NCBI GenBank assembly: GCA_902826305.1
Contig: CADEEH010000018.1
Coordinates: 1 to 48,192, forward strand
Origin: an uncultured Burkholderiales bacterium
Lineage (GTDB): Bacteria; Pseudomonadota; Gammaproteobacteria; Burkholderiales; Burkholderiaceae_E
DNA: 48,192 nt
Direction: 5' to 3'
Shown here: positions 34,948 through 45,169 of the stretch, piece by piece
Numbering within the stretch: position 1 is the first letter of the stretch
How the letters are laid out: every line of letters starts with the position of its first letter
Notes under the pieces: model-generated
The model's input: only the letters and a program-made list of their open reading frames with translations
What the model was told of the DNA's origin: nothing
The model's database searches: none
Program-made: the position numbers and the translations under genes

Positions 34948-35352
34948 ATGACCGCCACGTCCGTTCCCATGCCCTCCGAACGCAGCTTCGGCCTGCTGTT
35001 CGCCGCGATCGCCGTCATCGCCGCGATGACGATGGCCTGGAAGGGCCATCCGTCATGGGCGGCCGGTTGCGGCGTGGTGGCGGTGCTGCTCGCGTCGATC
35101 GCGTGGTGGCGGCCGACATGGCTCGCAGCGCCGAACCGCTGGTGGTTCCGGTTCGGCATGCTGCTGCACCGGATCGTCAGCCCGATCGTGCTCGGGCTGA
35201 TCTTCTTCGGGGTCATCACGCCGTTCGCGCTGGTGATGCGGATCGCCGGCCGTGATGCCCTCGCGCGCCGCTTCGATCCGGCGCGGCAGACGTACTGGAT
35301 CGAGCGCGATCCCCCCGGACCGGAACCCGAGACGTTCCGCAACCAGTTCTGA
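34948..35352 (+). CDS. SxtJ-family membrane protein
   Basis: A 134-residue membrane protein of the SxtJ family, named from the saxitoxin cluster but widespread next to NodU-type carbamoyltransferases. After ERSFGLLFAAI it has three membrane segments and the family signature WFRFGMLLHRIVSPIVLGLIF, then ALVMRIAGRDALARRFDP and a polar tail ending ETFRNQF. The ATG at 34948 gives MTATSVP; the ATG at 34969 is closer to the conserved part. It starts the four-gene cluster with DUF5989, carbamoyltransferase and SGNH hydrolase, ten bases before the next gene. Its biochemical role is not established. Confidence 0.87.
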   Translation: MTATSVPMPSERSFGLLFAAIAVIAAMTMAWKGHPSWAAGCGVVAVLLASIAWWRPTWLAAPNRWWFRFGMLLHRIVSPIVLGLIFFGVITPFALVMRIAGRDALARRFDPARQTYWIERDPPGPEPETFRNQF

Positions 35353-35362
35353 AGGACACGGC

Positions 35363-35512
35363 ATGACGTTCGTCGCCGAGATGTGGCAGTTCCTGAAGGC
35401 CCGTCGCAAGGTCTGGCTGATGCCGGTCATCATCCTGATGGTCGTGCTGGGCGGACTGCTGATCCTCGCGCAGGGATCGGTGGTCGCACCGTTCATCTAC
35501 ACGCTGTTCTGA
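35363..35512 (+). CDS. DUF5989 family small membrane protein
   Basis: A 49-residue protein: a cytoplasmic helix (FVAEMWQFLKARRKVWLMP) followed by a single membrane span (VIILMVVLGGLLILAQGS) and a short tail ending APFIYTLF. This is the DUF5989 pattern, found almost always between SxtJ-like and carbamoyltransferase genes. AAGGA lies ten bases upstream of the ATG. It is 16 bases before the carbamoyltransferase, and may anchor or partner that enzyme at the membrane; this is inference. Confidence 0.87.
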   Translation: MTFVAEMWQFLKARRKVWLMPVIILMVVLGGLLILAQGSVVAPFIYTLF

Positions 35513-35528
35513 CGGGTCGGCCGCCGCG

Positions 35529-37364
35529 ATGCGTGTGCTCGGGATCTCCGCGTACTACCACGACAGCGCCGCCTGCCTGGTCGCCGACGGCCGGATCGTG
35601 GCGGCCGCGCAGGAGGAGCGCTTCACGCGTCGCAAGCACGATCCGGCCTTTCCGGAACAGGCGATCCGCTATTGCCTGCACGAAGGCGGCATCGGCGCGG
35701 CGGGCATCGATCACGTGGTCTTCTACGACAAGCCGTTCCTGAAGTTCGAGCGGCTGCTGGAGACCTACCTCGCGTTCGCGCCGCGCGGCCGGTCGTCGTT
35801 CGCCGCCGCGCTGCCGGTCTGGCTGAAGGAGAAGCTGTTCCAGAAGTCGCTGCTCGTGGGCGAACTGTCGCGTGTGCTCGGCAAGGATGTCGACTGGCAG
35901 GCGCGGCTGCTGTTCTCCGAGCACCACCTGAGCCACGCGGCCAGCGCGTTCTTCCCGTCGCCGTTCGACCGCGCGGCGGTGCTGACGATGGACGGCGTCG
36001 GCGAGTGGACGACGACATCGCTTGCGGTCGGCGCGGGCAACGACCTGCGCGTGCACCGCGAGATCCACTTCCCGCATTCGCTGGGGTTGCTGTATTCGGC
36101 GTTCACCTACTACACCGGCTTCAAGGTCAACTCGGGTGAATACAAGGTGATGGGCCTCGCGCCCTACGGCCAGCCGAAGTACGCGGACCTGATCCGCGAG
36201 CACCTCGTCGACGTGAAGGACGACGGCAGCTTCCGGCTCGACATGCAGTACTTCGACTATTGCACCGGCCTCACGATGACCAACGAGCGCTTCGACCGGC
36301 TGTTCGGCGGACCGCCGCGACGGCCGGAGACGCCGCTGTCGCAACGGGACATGGACCTCGCGGCGTCGGTGCAGGCGGTGACCGAGGAGATCGTCATCCG
36401 GCTCGCCCGCGGCGTCGCCCGTTCGACCGGCGAGCGCAACCTGTGCCTGGCCGGTGGTGTCGCGCTCAACTGCGTGGCCAACGGCAGGCTGCTGCGCGAG
36501 CGGATCTTCGACCGGATCTGGATCCAGCCGGCGGCCGGGGATGCCGGCGGCGCACTCGGCGCGGCACTCGGTGCCTGCCACCTGATGCTGCGCCAGCCTC
36601 GCGAGGCCGGTGGCGGCGACCGGATGCAAGGCGCCTACCTCGGCCCGTCGTATCCGCAGGAGGAGATCGAGCGCCGGCTGAGGTCGGTCGGTGCGCGCTT
36701 CGACGTGTTGTCCGACGATGCGTTGATCGACGGCGCCGCGCAGGCGCTGGCACGCGGCCAGGCGGTGGGCTGGCACCAGGGACGGATGGAGTTCGGTCCG
36801 CGCGCGCTCGGCGGCCGGTCGATCCTCGGCGATCCCCGGTCGCCGACGATGCAGAAGCTCCTCAACCTGAAGGTCAAGTTCCGCGAATCGTTCCGGCCGT
36901 TCGCGCCGAGTGTGCTGCGCGAGCGGGTCGCCGACTGGTTCGACCTGGACGAGGACAGCCCGTACATGCTGCTGGTTGCCGACGTCCGCGCGGACCGACG
37001 CATCGCCACCACCGAGGCCGACGATCGGCTGTTCGGCATCGAGCGGCTGAACCGCGCGCGCTCGACGATCCCGGCGGTCACCCACGTCGACCACTCGGCT
37101 CGCATCCAGACGGTCCACCGCGAGACCAATCCGCGTTATCACGCGCTGCTCTCGCGCTTCAACGCGCTGACCGGCTGCCCGCTGCTGGTCAACACGTCGT
37201 TCAACGTTCGCGGCGAACCGATCGTCGCCACGCCCGAGGACGCGTTCCGCTGCTTCATGGGGACACGGATCGAGGCGCTGGCGATCGGCAATTGCCTGCT
37301 TCTGAAGGATCAGCAGAATGCCGAGCTCGAATCCCGGTACGAGACCGCTTTCGAGTTGGACTGA
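35529..37364 (+). CDS. NodU/CmcH-family O-carbamoyltransferase
   Basis: A 611-residue carbamoyltransferase that transfers a carbamoyl group from carbamoyl phosphate via carbamoyl-AMP to a hydroxyl of a sugar or other acceptor. The N-terminal Kae1-like domain opens with VLGISAYYHDSAACLV and holds the metal-binding EHHLSHAASAFFPSPF and the nucleotide-binding LCLAGGVALNCVANGRL. The C-terminal YrdC-like domain has WHQGRMEFGPRALGGRSIL and NVRGEPIVATPEDAF. The acceptor is unknown; with SxtJ, DUF5989 and an SGNH hydrolase around it, a cell-surface glycan or glycolipid is plausible. Its last 47 bases overlap the start of the next gene. Confidence 0.94.
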   Translation: MRVLGISAYYHDSAACLVADGRIVAAAQEERFTRRKHDPAFPEQAIRYCLHEGGIGAAGIDHVVFYDKPFLKFERLLETYLAFAPRGRSSFAAALPVWLKEKLFQKSLLVGELSRVLGKDVDWQARLLFSEHHLSHAASAFFPSPFDRAAVLTMDGVGEWTTTSLAVGAGNDLRVHREIHFPHSLGLLYSAFTYYTGFKVNSGEYKVMGLAPYGQPKYADLIREHLVDVKDDGSFRLDMQYFDYCTGLTMTNERFDRLFGGPPRRPETPLSQRDMDLAASVQAVTEEIVIRLARGVARSTGERNLCLAGGVALNCVANGRLLRERIFDRIWIQPAAGDAGGALGAALGACHLMLRQPREAGGGDRMQGAYLGPSYPQEEIERRLRSVGARFDVLSDDALIDGAAQALARGQAVGWHQGRMEFGPRALGGRSILGDPRSPTMQKLLNLKVKFRESFRPFAPSVLRERVADWFDLDEDSPYMLLVADVRADRRIATTEADDRLFGIERLNRARSTIPAVTHVDHSARIQTVHRETNPRYHALLSRFNALTGCPLLVNTSFNVRGEPIVATPEDAFRCFMGTRIEALAIGNCLLLKDQQNAELESRYETAFELD

Positions 37365-38634
37365 CGAGGAGATCGAGGCCTGGGTCGGCGCCAGCGCGCT
37401 CGACGACGACGAGGCGCCGGCTCCCGGCGATCGGCGGGCCGGGCGGCGCCGGGACCGGCACGCGGGCAGGCCGCGACCGCCCGGCACCCGCGGGCTCGTC
37501 GGATTCGTCCTCGTCTCGCTCGTGGTCGCGGCGATCGCCGTGGCCACCCGCGCGAGTTTCCCGCCGTTCATCCTGCTGTTCGGCTACCTGTTCGGCACGC
37601 TGCTGTGGCTCTCGCGGCGCGCCGGGCGCGCGAAGACGTGGTTCTACAACCTGTCGTTCGTGTTCCTCGCGGCCGCGCTCGCCGAAGCCTGGCTGTACGC
37701 CTCCACCTGGAGCGGCGGCACCTGGTTCGACGGTCCGCACCTCGAGGCGAAGATGGTCCCCGACCCGGACCGCGGCTACGCGGTCCCACCGGGTCCGGCG
37801 ACCTACGAGGACGTCAAGCGCAACAATCGCGGTGACCTGATCTACCGGGCCACCTACCACGTCGATGCGCACGGGTATCGCGTGACCCCGCCTTCGGGCG
37901 CGACACCGGAGATCCACTTCTACGGTGACTCGTTCATGTTCGGCGAAGGCGTGCAGGACGCCGAGACGATGCCCTGGCAGGTCGCGCGGCAGCTGGGACG
38001 GATGACACGGAACTACGGCCTGCACGGCTACGGGCCGCACCAGATGCTGCGGTCGCTGGAGAACGACCTGGCCGGCCGCAGCGGTGCGGGCCGGCCGGAC
38101 GCCGTCGTTTACGTGGCGATCCTCGATCACATCGACCGCGCGGCCGGCCGGTCCGGCTGGGACCAGAGTGGTCCGTTCTACCAGGTCGTCGACGGCCGCG
38201 CGACCTGGGTGGGCACCGCGGGCCAGGCCAAGCCGCTCGCCTCCGCGTTCCATCGTGCCGCGGCCCGCTCGAATGTCTGGTACCTCGGCCTGCGACCGTA
38301 TGCCGAGCGCGTGTTCATCGACACCGATCGCCGTCGGGTCGCAGCGATCGTCAAGCGGGCCACCGAGCTGAGTGCGCAGCGGGGCGCGAAGTACGTCTTC
38401 CTGCTGTGGGACGTCGGTCCGTACATGACGGATCGCAAGCGGGTCGATGCCGACGCGCTGTCGCGGCTGCTGGCCGACCAGGGCGTGCCGGTGCTGCGAC
38501 TGTCGGAGCGGGCACCGGAACTCGAGCGCGCCGAGTTCTACATTCCCGGCGACGCCCACCCGAATGCACGGGGTCAGGCGCGTGCGGCGCAACTGATCGC
38601 CGCGGCGATCACGGGCGGCGCGGTACCGCAGTGA
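37318..38634 (+). CDS. Membrane-anchored SGNH/GDSL hydrolase-like protein
   Basis: A 438-residue protein with a charged N-terminus (about 1-60), two or three membrane segments (about 62-130) and a C-terminal SGNH domain. Block I is FYGDSFMFGEGV (Ser nucleophile near 203) and block V is IPGDAHPNARGQA (Asp/His near 417-420). Such domains remove or transfer acyl groups on surface glycans. The ATG at 37318 overlaps the carbamoyltransferase by 47 bases, a long but credible overlap given the continuous reading frame; the N-terminal 16 residues are the least certain. It closes the SxtJ/DUF5989/carbamoyltransferase cluster. Confidence 0.85.
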   Translation: MPSSNPGTRPLSSWTDEEIEAWVGASALDDDEAPAPGDRRAGRRRDRHAGRPRPPGTRGLVGFVLVSLVVAAIAVATRASFPPFILLFGYLFGTLLWLSRRAGRAKTWFYNLSFVFLAAALAEAWLYASTWSGGTWFDGPHLEAKMVPDPDRGYAVPPGPATYEDVKRNNRGDLIYRATYHVDAHGYRVTPPSGATPEIHFYGDSFMFGEGVQDAETMPWQVARQLGRMTRNYGLHGYGPHQMLRSLENDLAGRSGAGRPDAVVYVAILDHIDRAAGRSGWDQSGPFYQVVDGRATWVGTAGQAKPLASAFHRAAARSNVWYLGLRPYAERVFIDTDRRRVAAIVKRATELSAQRGAKYVFLLWDVGPYMTDRKRVDADALSRLLADQGVPVLRLSERAPELERAEFYIPGDAHPNARGQARAAQLIAAAITGGAVPQ

Positions 38635-38639
38635 AGCCG

Positions 38640-38665
38640 CGCGCGGCGACACTCATCGCCGCGCG
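38640..38665. terminator. Bidirectional hairpin between convergent genes
   Basis: A 9-bp stem, CGCGCGGCG (38640-38648) with CGCCGCGCG (38657-38665), encloses an 8-base loop (ACACTCAT) that contains the reverse gene's stop codon (38653-38655). No T-tract. It lies six bases after the forward SGNH gene's stop and probably ends both transcripts. Confidence 0.55.
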
Positions 38666-39726
38666 AGTTCGCCGCTGAAATCGGCGACGACCCGCGCCGG
38701 ATCCGCGATGCCGCGGGCACGTGCAGCCGCCTGCCACTGCGCGTCGAAGACCCGCGCGTGCGCCTGCAGGTCGGCGACCAGCGCCGGCGACGCGACATGC
38801 ACCCGGGCGCCACGTGCGGCCAGGTCGTCCAGGGCCTCGCGTGCGCGCCGATCGGTCGCACGTCCGATCGCCCGCGCCAGTCGTTCGCCGGAGATCCGGT
38901 CGATCACCGCGCGATCGGCGGGCGACAGGTGTTGCCAGCGCTCGAGGTTCATCAGCACCACGAAGCTGCTGTTGAAGAAGCCGCCGGGCACCTGCGTGAC
39001 GTGTTCGATCAGCTTCTCCAGCCGGAACAGCGGTATCGCCTCCGGCGGGAAGAACGCACCATCCATCACGCCGCTGGCAAGCAGCGTGTGCACTTCGTTG
39101 GCCGGCCGCAGCGTCACGTCGGCGCCGAGCGCCTTGCCCAGCGCCATGGCGACGCCTCCGCCGACGCGGAACTTCAGACCGCGCAGATCGCCCGCCTCGA
39201 GCACCGGCCGGCGGTTGTTCAGGATCATCCCCGGACCGTGCGTGAACACCGCCAGCACCTTGACCCCGCGGTGTTCGTCGGCGGCGGCCAGGTGGCGATC
39301 GTGGACCCGCTGCCACGCGACCGACGTGGTCTCCGCCGAATCGCCGAGAAGCGGCCATTCGGCCAGCGACGTGAGTGCGAACCGCCCCGGCGTGTAGCCG
39401 TGCAGCGTGAACGAGACATCGGCCAGGCCGTCTCGGATCGCGTCGTAGGTGGCCGGCGGCGAGACGACCGGCTTGGGCAGCCACCGGACACGCACCCGTC
39501 CTTCGGTGCCCGCTTCGACATCGGCCGACCACTGCTGCATCGCTTCGGCGATCGGATGCGACGGTGCGACCCACATCGACAGCGCCAATTCGGTGCCGTC
39601 GGCACCGGTCGCCCCCGGCGGCCGCACGGTCGCGAGGACCGCGGCGCCCACGAGCGCGGCCGTGGCACGCGCCGCCCCGCGACGCCCCCGGTGCGGGCCA
39701 CCGGTCCGTTCATCGATCATCCGCAT
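38653..39726 (-). CDS. TRAP transporter substrate-binding protein (DctP family)
   Basis: A 357-residue periplasmic receptor of a TRAP transporter. The N-terminal Arg-rich region and hydrophobic core (ATAALVGAAVLATVRPPGATGADG) form a signal, perhaps Tat-type. The mature part carries LSMWVAPSHPIAEAMQQWS, DVSFTLHGYTPGRF, the DctP signature LRGLKFRVGGGVAMALGKAL and ALGADVTLRPANEV. AGGAGG just upstream fixes the ATG at 39726. No DctQ or DctM genes are next to it, so it is an orphan that relies on a membrane part encoded elsewhere. Ligand unknown; organic acids are common for the family. Confidence 0.9.
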   Translation of the reverse strand: MRMIDERTGGPHRGRRGAARATAALVGAAVLATVRPPGATGADGTELALSMWVAPSHPIAEAMQQWSADVEAGTEGRVRVRWLPKPVVSPPATYDAIRDGLADVSFTLHGYTPGRFALTSLAEWPLLGDSAETTSVAWQRVHDRHLAAADEHRGVKVLAVFTHGPGMILNNRRPVLEAGDLRGLKFRVGGGVAMALGKALGADVTLRPANEVHTLLASGVMDGAFFPPEAIPLFRLEKLIEHVTQVPGGFFNSSFVVLMNLERWQHLSPADRAVIDRISGERLARAIGRATDRRAREALDDLAARGARVHVASPALVADLQAHARVFDAQWQAAARARGIADPARVVADFSGELARR

Positions 39727-39968
39727 CGAAGCCTCCTGCCGTGTCGTCCGGGCGCAGGATGCGCGGATCGTTGCGGACCGTCTTGAATCGCCGCGACATC
39801 CGGCCCGGTGTCGGCCGGCAGCCGACGACACGCCAGGGCCTGCCGATGTGAAACCCCCGGCTCCGGCTACACTGTGGTTGCCGCCCCGTCCCTTCCGATC
39901 GGACATCCCCGTGTCCCGTCCCCGCGGGGCTGGCCAGGCCGGCGCCCGCCGGCCGTCACCGATCCGCC

Positions 39969-41201
39969 ATGAACGCGCCCCCCGACATCAGCCAGCTTCG
40001 CATCGACAAGTCCGCGTTCGGCACCGCCTCCCGCCGTCGCCGGCCCTGGGTCTGGATCGCCCTGGCCGCGATCGCGGCCGCCGGCATCACCTACTGGATG
40101 CTCGGCGCACGGCCGGTGCCGGTGCGGGCCGCCTCGGTGGTGACGACGTTTCCGTCGGCGCAGTATGTCGTGCTGACGGCCTCGGGCTACGTGGTCGCGC
40201 AGCGCAAGGCCGCGATCGCGACCAAGGCGACCGGACGGCTCGAGGAACTGACGGTGCGCGAGGGCAGCGTCGTCAAGCGCGGCGACCTGCTTGCGCGGAT
40301 CGACGCGCGCGACGTCCGCGCGAGCCTCGAACAGGCCCGGGCGAACGTCGGTGTCGCGCAGGCCAACCTGAGGCAGGCGCAGGCCGAACTCGACGAGTCG
40401 GTGCTCGCGCTGCGCCGAGCACTCGATCTGCTGCGCCAGCGCTTCGTCTCGCAGTCGGCGGTCGACCAGTCGCGGGCCCGGGAACAGCGTGCCCGCGCCG
40501 CGGTCGGCAGCGCGCGAGCCGCGGTCGCGGCCGCGCAGGCCAACGAGACCGCGGCCCGGGTCGCGGTCGACTTCACCGAGATCCGCGCGCCGTTCGACGG
40601 CGTCGTGCTGCAGAAGTCGGCCAACGTCGGCGACGTGATCACGCCGTTCTCCAACGCCGCCGATTCCAAGGGCGCGGTCGTGACCCTCGCCGACCTGGGC
40701 ACACTCGAGGTCGAGGCCGATGTCTCCGAATCGAGCCTTGGCAAGGTCAGCGCCGGCCAGCCGTGCGAGATCCTGCTCGATGCGCTGCCCGAGGCGCGGC
40801 TGCGCGGCTCGGTCGCCGGCATCGTGCCGACGGTGGACCGCTCGAAGGCGACCGTCATGACGAAGGTGCGCTTCGAGGCGATCGATCCGCGGGTGCTGCC
40901 GGACATGAGCGCCAAGGTCAACTTCCTGTCGCAGGCGCCCACCGGCGACGAGATGAGGCCGCTGGTCGCGGTGCCCGCGGCGAGCGTCGCCCGCGACGGC
41001 GAGCGCGCGACGCTGTGGCGGATCCGGCCCGCCCGCGAGGGGACCGGCGAGATCGTCGAGCCGGTCGTCGTGCGCACGGGGCGCACGATCGGCGAGCTGG
41101 TCGAGGTCACCGGCGACGTGAAGACCGGCGAGCGGGTCGTCGTCGAGCCGCCGGCGACACTCAAGGCCGGCGCGGCGGTTGCGATCGAGACGAAGAACTG
41201 A
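39969..41201 (+). CDS. Periplasmic adaptor (membrane fusion) protein of an ABC exporter
   Basis: A 410-residue HlyD/MacA/DevB-type adaptor. A membrane anchor at about 20-40 (WVWIALAAIAAAGITYWML) precedes a lipoyl half-motif (GRLEELTVREGSVVKRGDLL), a coiled-coil hairpin rich in Ala/Gln (about 105-190), the second lipoyl half (IRAPFDGVVLQKSANVGDVI) and beta-barrel domains. It links an inner-membrane ABC transporter to an outer-membrane partner. The gene is 17 bases before the ATPase gene and is divergent from the TRAP receptor gene. No TolC gene is in the window. Confidence 0.92.
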   Translation: MNAPPDISQLRIDKSAFGTASRRRRPWVWIALAAIAAAGITYWMLGARPVPVRAASVVTTFPSAQYVVLTASGYVVAQRKAAIATKATGRLEELTVREGSVVKRGDLLARIDARDVRASLEQARANVGVAQANLRQAQAELDESVLALRRALDLLRQRFVSQSAVDQSRAREQRARAAVGSARAAVAAAQANETAARVAVDFTEIRAPFDGVVLQKSANVGDVITPFSNAADSKGAVVTLADLGTLEVEADVSESSLGKVSAGQPCEILLDALPEARLRGSVAGIVPTVDRSKATVMTKVRFEAIDPRVLPDMSAKVNFLSQAPTGDEMRPLVAVPAASVARDGERATLWRIRPAREGTGEIVEPVVVRTGRTIGELVEVTGDVKTGERVVVEPPATLKAGAAVAIETKN

Positions 41202-41218
41202 CCGGGGCGGCGACGACG

Positions 41219-41988
<770 letters not shown>

Positions 41989-41989
<1 letters not shown>

Positions 41990-43149
41990 TGCTGTTCGTG
42001 CTGCGACTGATCGCGCGCAACGCGTTCCGGCAGAAGCTGCGGGTCGCGCTGACGATCTTCGGGCTGACGGTGGCGATCGCGTCGTTCGGCATGCTGCGCA
42101 CGATCATCGACGCGTGGTACGCCGGCTCGGACGCCACCTCGAGCGCCCGGATGATCACCCGCAGCGCGGTGTCGCTGACGTTTCCGCTGCCGCTCAACTA
42201 CGCGGGACGTCTTCGCGGGGTCGACGGCGTCGCCTCGGTTTCCTGGGGCAGCTGGTTCGGCGGGGTCTACCAGACCGAGCGCAACTTCTTCCCGCAGTTC
42301 GCCGTCTCGGGAGAGACGTTCCTCGGGATGTATCCGGAGTACGTGATCCCTCCGGAGCAGCTGAAGGCGTTCCTGCGCGACCGCACCGGCGCGGTCATCG
42401 GTCGCAAGACTGCCGACACCTACGGCTTCAAGGTCGGCGACCAGGTGCCGCTGCGGGGCACGATCTACCCCGGCACCTGGACGTTCACGGTCCGTGCGAT
42501 CTACGACGGCGCGACCGACAAGATCGACACCTCGCAGTTCTTCTTCCACTGGGACTACCTCAACGAGACGATCAGGCGCTCGTTCCCGCGTCGTGCGGAC
42601 CTGGTCGGCATCTACTTCGTCCAGCTCGACGATCCGGATCGCGCGGCCGAGGTCGCGAACTCGATCGACGCGCTGTTCAGGAACTCGCTGGCCGAGACGC
42701 TGACCGAGACCGAGAAGGCGTTCCAGCTGGGCTTCGTCGCGATGACCGAGGCGATCCTGATCGCGATCGAGGCGGTGTCGTTCGTCGTGATCCTGATCAT
42801 CATGGCGGTGATGGCCAACACGATCGCGATGACCGCGCGCGAGCGGATCGCGGAGTACGCGACGCTCAAGGCGATCGGATTCTCCGAGGGCTTCGTCGCG
42901 CGCCTGATCACCGGTGAATCGCTGGCGGTCGCGCTGGCCGGCGGGCTCGCCGGCATCGCGCTCACGTTCCCGCTCGCCGACCTGTTCGTCTCGAAGGTCG
43001 GCACGCTCTTCCCGGTGTTCAACGTCTCGCGGCAGACGATCGCGATGCAGCTTGCCGCGACGATCGTCGTCGGCCTGGTCGCCGCGGCGCTGCCCGCGTG
43101 GCGCGCCGGCCGCGTGAAGATCGTCGACGGCCTGCGCCACGTCGGATGA
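41989..43149 (+). CDS. FtsX-like ABC permease (first)
   Basis: A 386-residue permease with one N-terminal membrane helix (FVLRLIARNAFRQKLRVALTIFGLTVA), a large periplasmic domain of about 220 residues, and three C-terminal helices containing the FtsX motif (ITMTARERIAEYATLKAIGF-like, here IAMTARERIAEYATLKAIGF). This four-helix MacB/DevC topology fits an exporter that handles substrates from the periplasm. It is translationally coupled to the ATPase gene. The second permease gene starts four bases after its stop; the two differ in sequence and probably form a heterodimer. Confidence 0.9.
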
Positions 43150-43153
43150 CGCG

Positions 43154-44332
43154 ATGAGCCGGCTGGCCGCCGTCCCCCTGCCCTACGTGCTGCGCAACCT
43201 GCTCGCGCGGCGGCTGACCACGCTGCTGACGGCCGGCGGCATGGCCCTGGTCGCGTTCGTGTTCGCGACCGTGCTGATGCTGACCCAGGGCATCCGCGAG
43301 ACGATGGTGCAGACCGGGCAGCCGGACAACGTGGTCGTGATCCGCAAGGGCTCGGCCACCGAGGTGCAGAGCTCGATCGAGCGCTCGCAGGCCGCGGTGA
43401 TCGCGTCGCTGCCCGGCATCGCGGCGGGCGCCGACGGTGCGCCGATGGTCTCCCGGGAACCGGTGGTGCTGATCACGCTGCCCAAGCGCGACTCGGGCAA
43501 GCTCGCCAACGTCGTCGTTCGCGGCGTCGAACCGGCCGGCATCACGCTGCGGCCGCAGGCCCGGCTCGTCGCCGGCCGGATGTTCCGCCCCGGCACCTCC
43601 GAGATCGTCGCCGGCGCGGCGCTCGCCCGCGGCTTCGCCGGCGCCGGCCTCGGCGAGACGGTGCGATTCGGCCAGCGCGACTGGACGGTGGTCGGCGTCT
43701 TCGATGCCGGCCGCACCGGCTTCAACTCGGAGATCTGGGGCGATTCCGATCAGATGCTGCAGGCCTTCCGCCGGCCGGCGTATTCGGCGATGCTGTTCCG
43801 GCTGGCCGACCCGGACCGGTTCGACCGGGTGCTGGCGGCGATCGAGGACGACCCGCGGCTGCAGAACGAGGCGCGCCGGGAGAACCGCTTCTATGCCGAG
43901 CAATCCGAACTGATGGCCAACTTCATCGGCATCCTCGGCACCGCGCTGTCGATCATCTTCTCGATCGGCGCGATCGTCGGTGCGATGATCACGATGTACG
44001 CCAGTGTCGCCAACCGGACGACCGAGATCGGCACGTTGCGTGCGCTGGGTTTTCCGCGGCGTTCGATCATGGTCGCGTTCCTGGTCGAATCGCTGTCGCT
44101 GGGCCTGATCGGCGGCATCGCCGGCCTGCTCGGCGCGTCGCTCCTGCAGAACCTGAGCATTTCCACGATGAACTGGCAGACCTTCTCCGAACTGGCGTTT
44201 TCGTTCCGGCTCGATGCGACGATCGTCGCCAGGACACTCGGCTTCGCGCTGGTGATGGGCCTGATCGGCGGCGTCCTGCCCGCGGCGCGCGCCGCCCGGC
44301 TCACGATCGTCGACGCGCTGCGCGCGGCCTAG
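43154..44332 (+). CDS. FtsX-like ABC permease (second)
   Basis: A 392-residue permease with the same topology as its neighbour: N-terminal helix (YVLRNLLARRLTTLLTAGGMALVAFVFA split over residues 9-36), periplasmic domain, and C-terminal helices with MYASVANRTTEIGTLRALGFPRRS and LPAARAARLTIVDALRAA. Adaptor, one ATPase and two permeases form a complete MacAB/DevBCA-like machine. The cargo is unknown. The gene ends about 100 bases before a convergent dehydrogenase gene. Confidence 0.9.
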   Translation: MSRLAAVPLPYVLRNLLARRLTTLLTAGGMALVAFVFATVLMLTQGIRETMVQTGQPDNVVVIRKGSATEVQSSIERSQAAVIASLPGIAAGADGAPMVSREPVVLITLPKRDSGKLANVVVRGVEPAGITLRPQARLVAGRMFRPGTSEIVAGAALARGFAGAGLGETVRFGQRDWTVVGVFDAGRTGFNSEIWGDSDQMLQAFRRPAYSAMLFRLADPDRFDRVLAAIEDDPRLQNEARRENRFYAEQSELMANFIGILGTALSIIFSIGAIVGAMITMYASVANRTTEIGTLRALGFPRRSIMVAFLVESLSLGLIGGIAGLLGASLLQNLSISTMNWQTFSELAFSFRLDATIVARTLGFALVMGLIGGVLPAARAARLTIVDALRAA

Positions 44333-44431
44333 GGTGATGAGAATGCCGGGCCCGATCGAGCAGGACGGCGCCGACGGACCGTCGGCCGACGCCTACTGGC
44401 GGTCACACGAACTGCTGCTGCTCACGTCGAC

Positions 44432-45169
44432 TCAGCCGACCGAGGTGTAGCCCCCGTCGACCAGCATCATCGTCCCGGTCATGTACCGTGCCGCGTCCGA
44501 GCACAGGAACAGGACCGGGTCGGCGATCTCGGCCGGATCGGCCCAGCGGCCGATCGGTGTGCGGCTCATGATCATCGCGCTGCGCTCCGGGTTCTCGCGC
44601 GCGCCCCGCGACAGGTTGGTGATCACCCAGCCCGGGGCCACGCCGTTGACCCGGATGCCATCGGCGGCGTACGCGGCGGCCAGCGACATCGTCAGGTTGC
44701 GCACCGCGCCCTTGGACGCCGAGTAGGCGGGCTGGCGCGGTCCACCGAAGAACGACATCACCGAGCCGATGAAGACGATCGCGCCTCGAGACCGGGCCAT
44801 TGCCGGCCGCGCCGCGGCCGACACCCGCATGCCGCCGTTCAGGTTGACGTCGATCACCTTCTCGAACGCGGTCGGGTCGTGTTCCGCGTCGCGCAGGATC
44901 ATTCCCGCGCAGTGGACCACGAAGTCGAGCGAGGGCAGGCTCGCGACCAGCGCATCGACCTGCCCCCGGTCGCCGACGTCGAGCGGCCGGATGTCGATGC
45001 CGGTGAACTGGCCGCCCGACCGCGCGGCGTCGATCTCCTCGGCGGTCAGGCCGGTGGCGATCACGGTTGCACCGGCGTCGCGGAACGCACGCGCGGTGGC
45101 CGATCCGATGCCGGACACGCCGCCGGTGACCAGCGCCGTGCGGCCGGAAAAATCGAACTGGAAGTTCAC
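44432..45169 (-). CDS. Short-chain dehydrogenase/reductase (SDR)
   Basis: A 245-residue classical SDR with a Rossmann fold. It has the cofactor motif TGGVSGIGSATARAF (about 14-28), DVGD, HCAG in place of NNAG, the active-site Ser in FIGSVMSFFG, YSASK (Tyr/Lys) and PGWVITNLSRGA, ending with MLVDGGYTSVG. The residue after the first beta-strand pattern does not settle NAD versus NADP. The GTG at 45169 is chosen because AGGGGA lies five bases away and SDR homologues start here (NFQFDFSGRTALVTG). The substrate is unknown; neighbours give no pathway. Confidence 0.88.
   Translation of the reverse strand: MNFQFDFSGRTALVTGGVSGIGSATARAFRDAGATVIATGLTAEEIDAARSGGQFTGIDIRPLDVGDRGQVDALVASLPSLDFVVHCAGMILRDAEHDPTAFEKVIDVNLNGGMRVSAAARPAMARSRGAIVFIGSVMSFFGGPRQPAYSASKGAVRNLTMSLAAAYAADGIRVNGVAPGWVITNLSRGARENPERSAMIMSRTPIGRWADPAEIADPVLFLCSDAARYMTGTMMLVDGGYTSVG

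Noticed and set aside
44337-44450. A 37-codon forward frame after the second FtsX-like permease
   Set aside because: It overlaps the 3' end of the convergent dehydrogenase, has no recognisable family and a marginal ribosome-binding site. A gene fragment is possible but unsupported.
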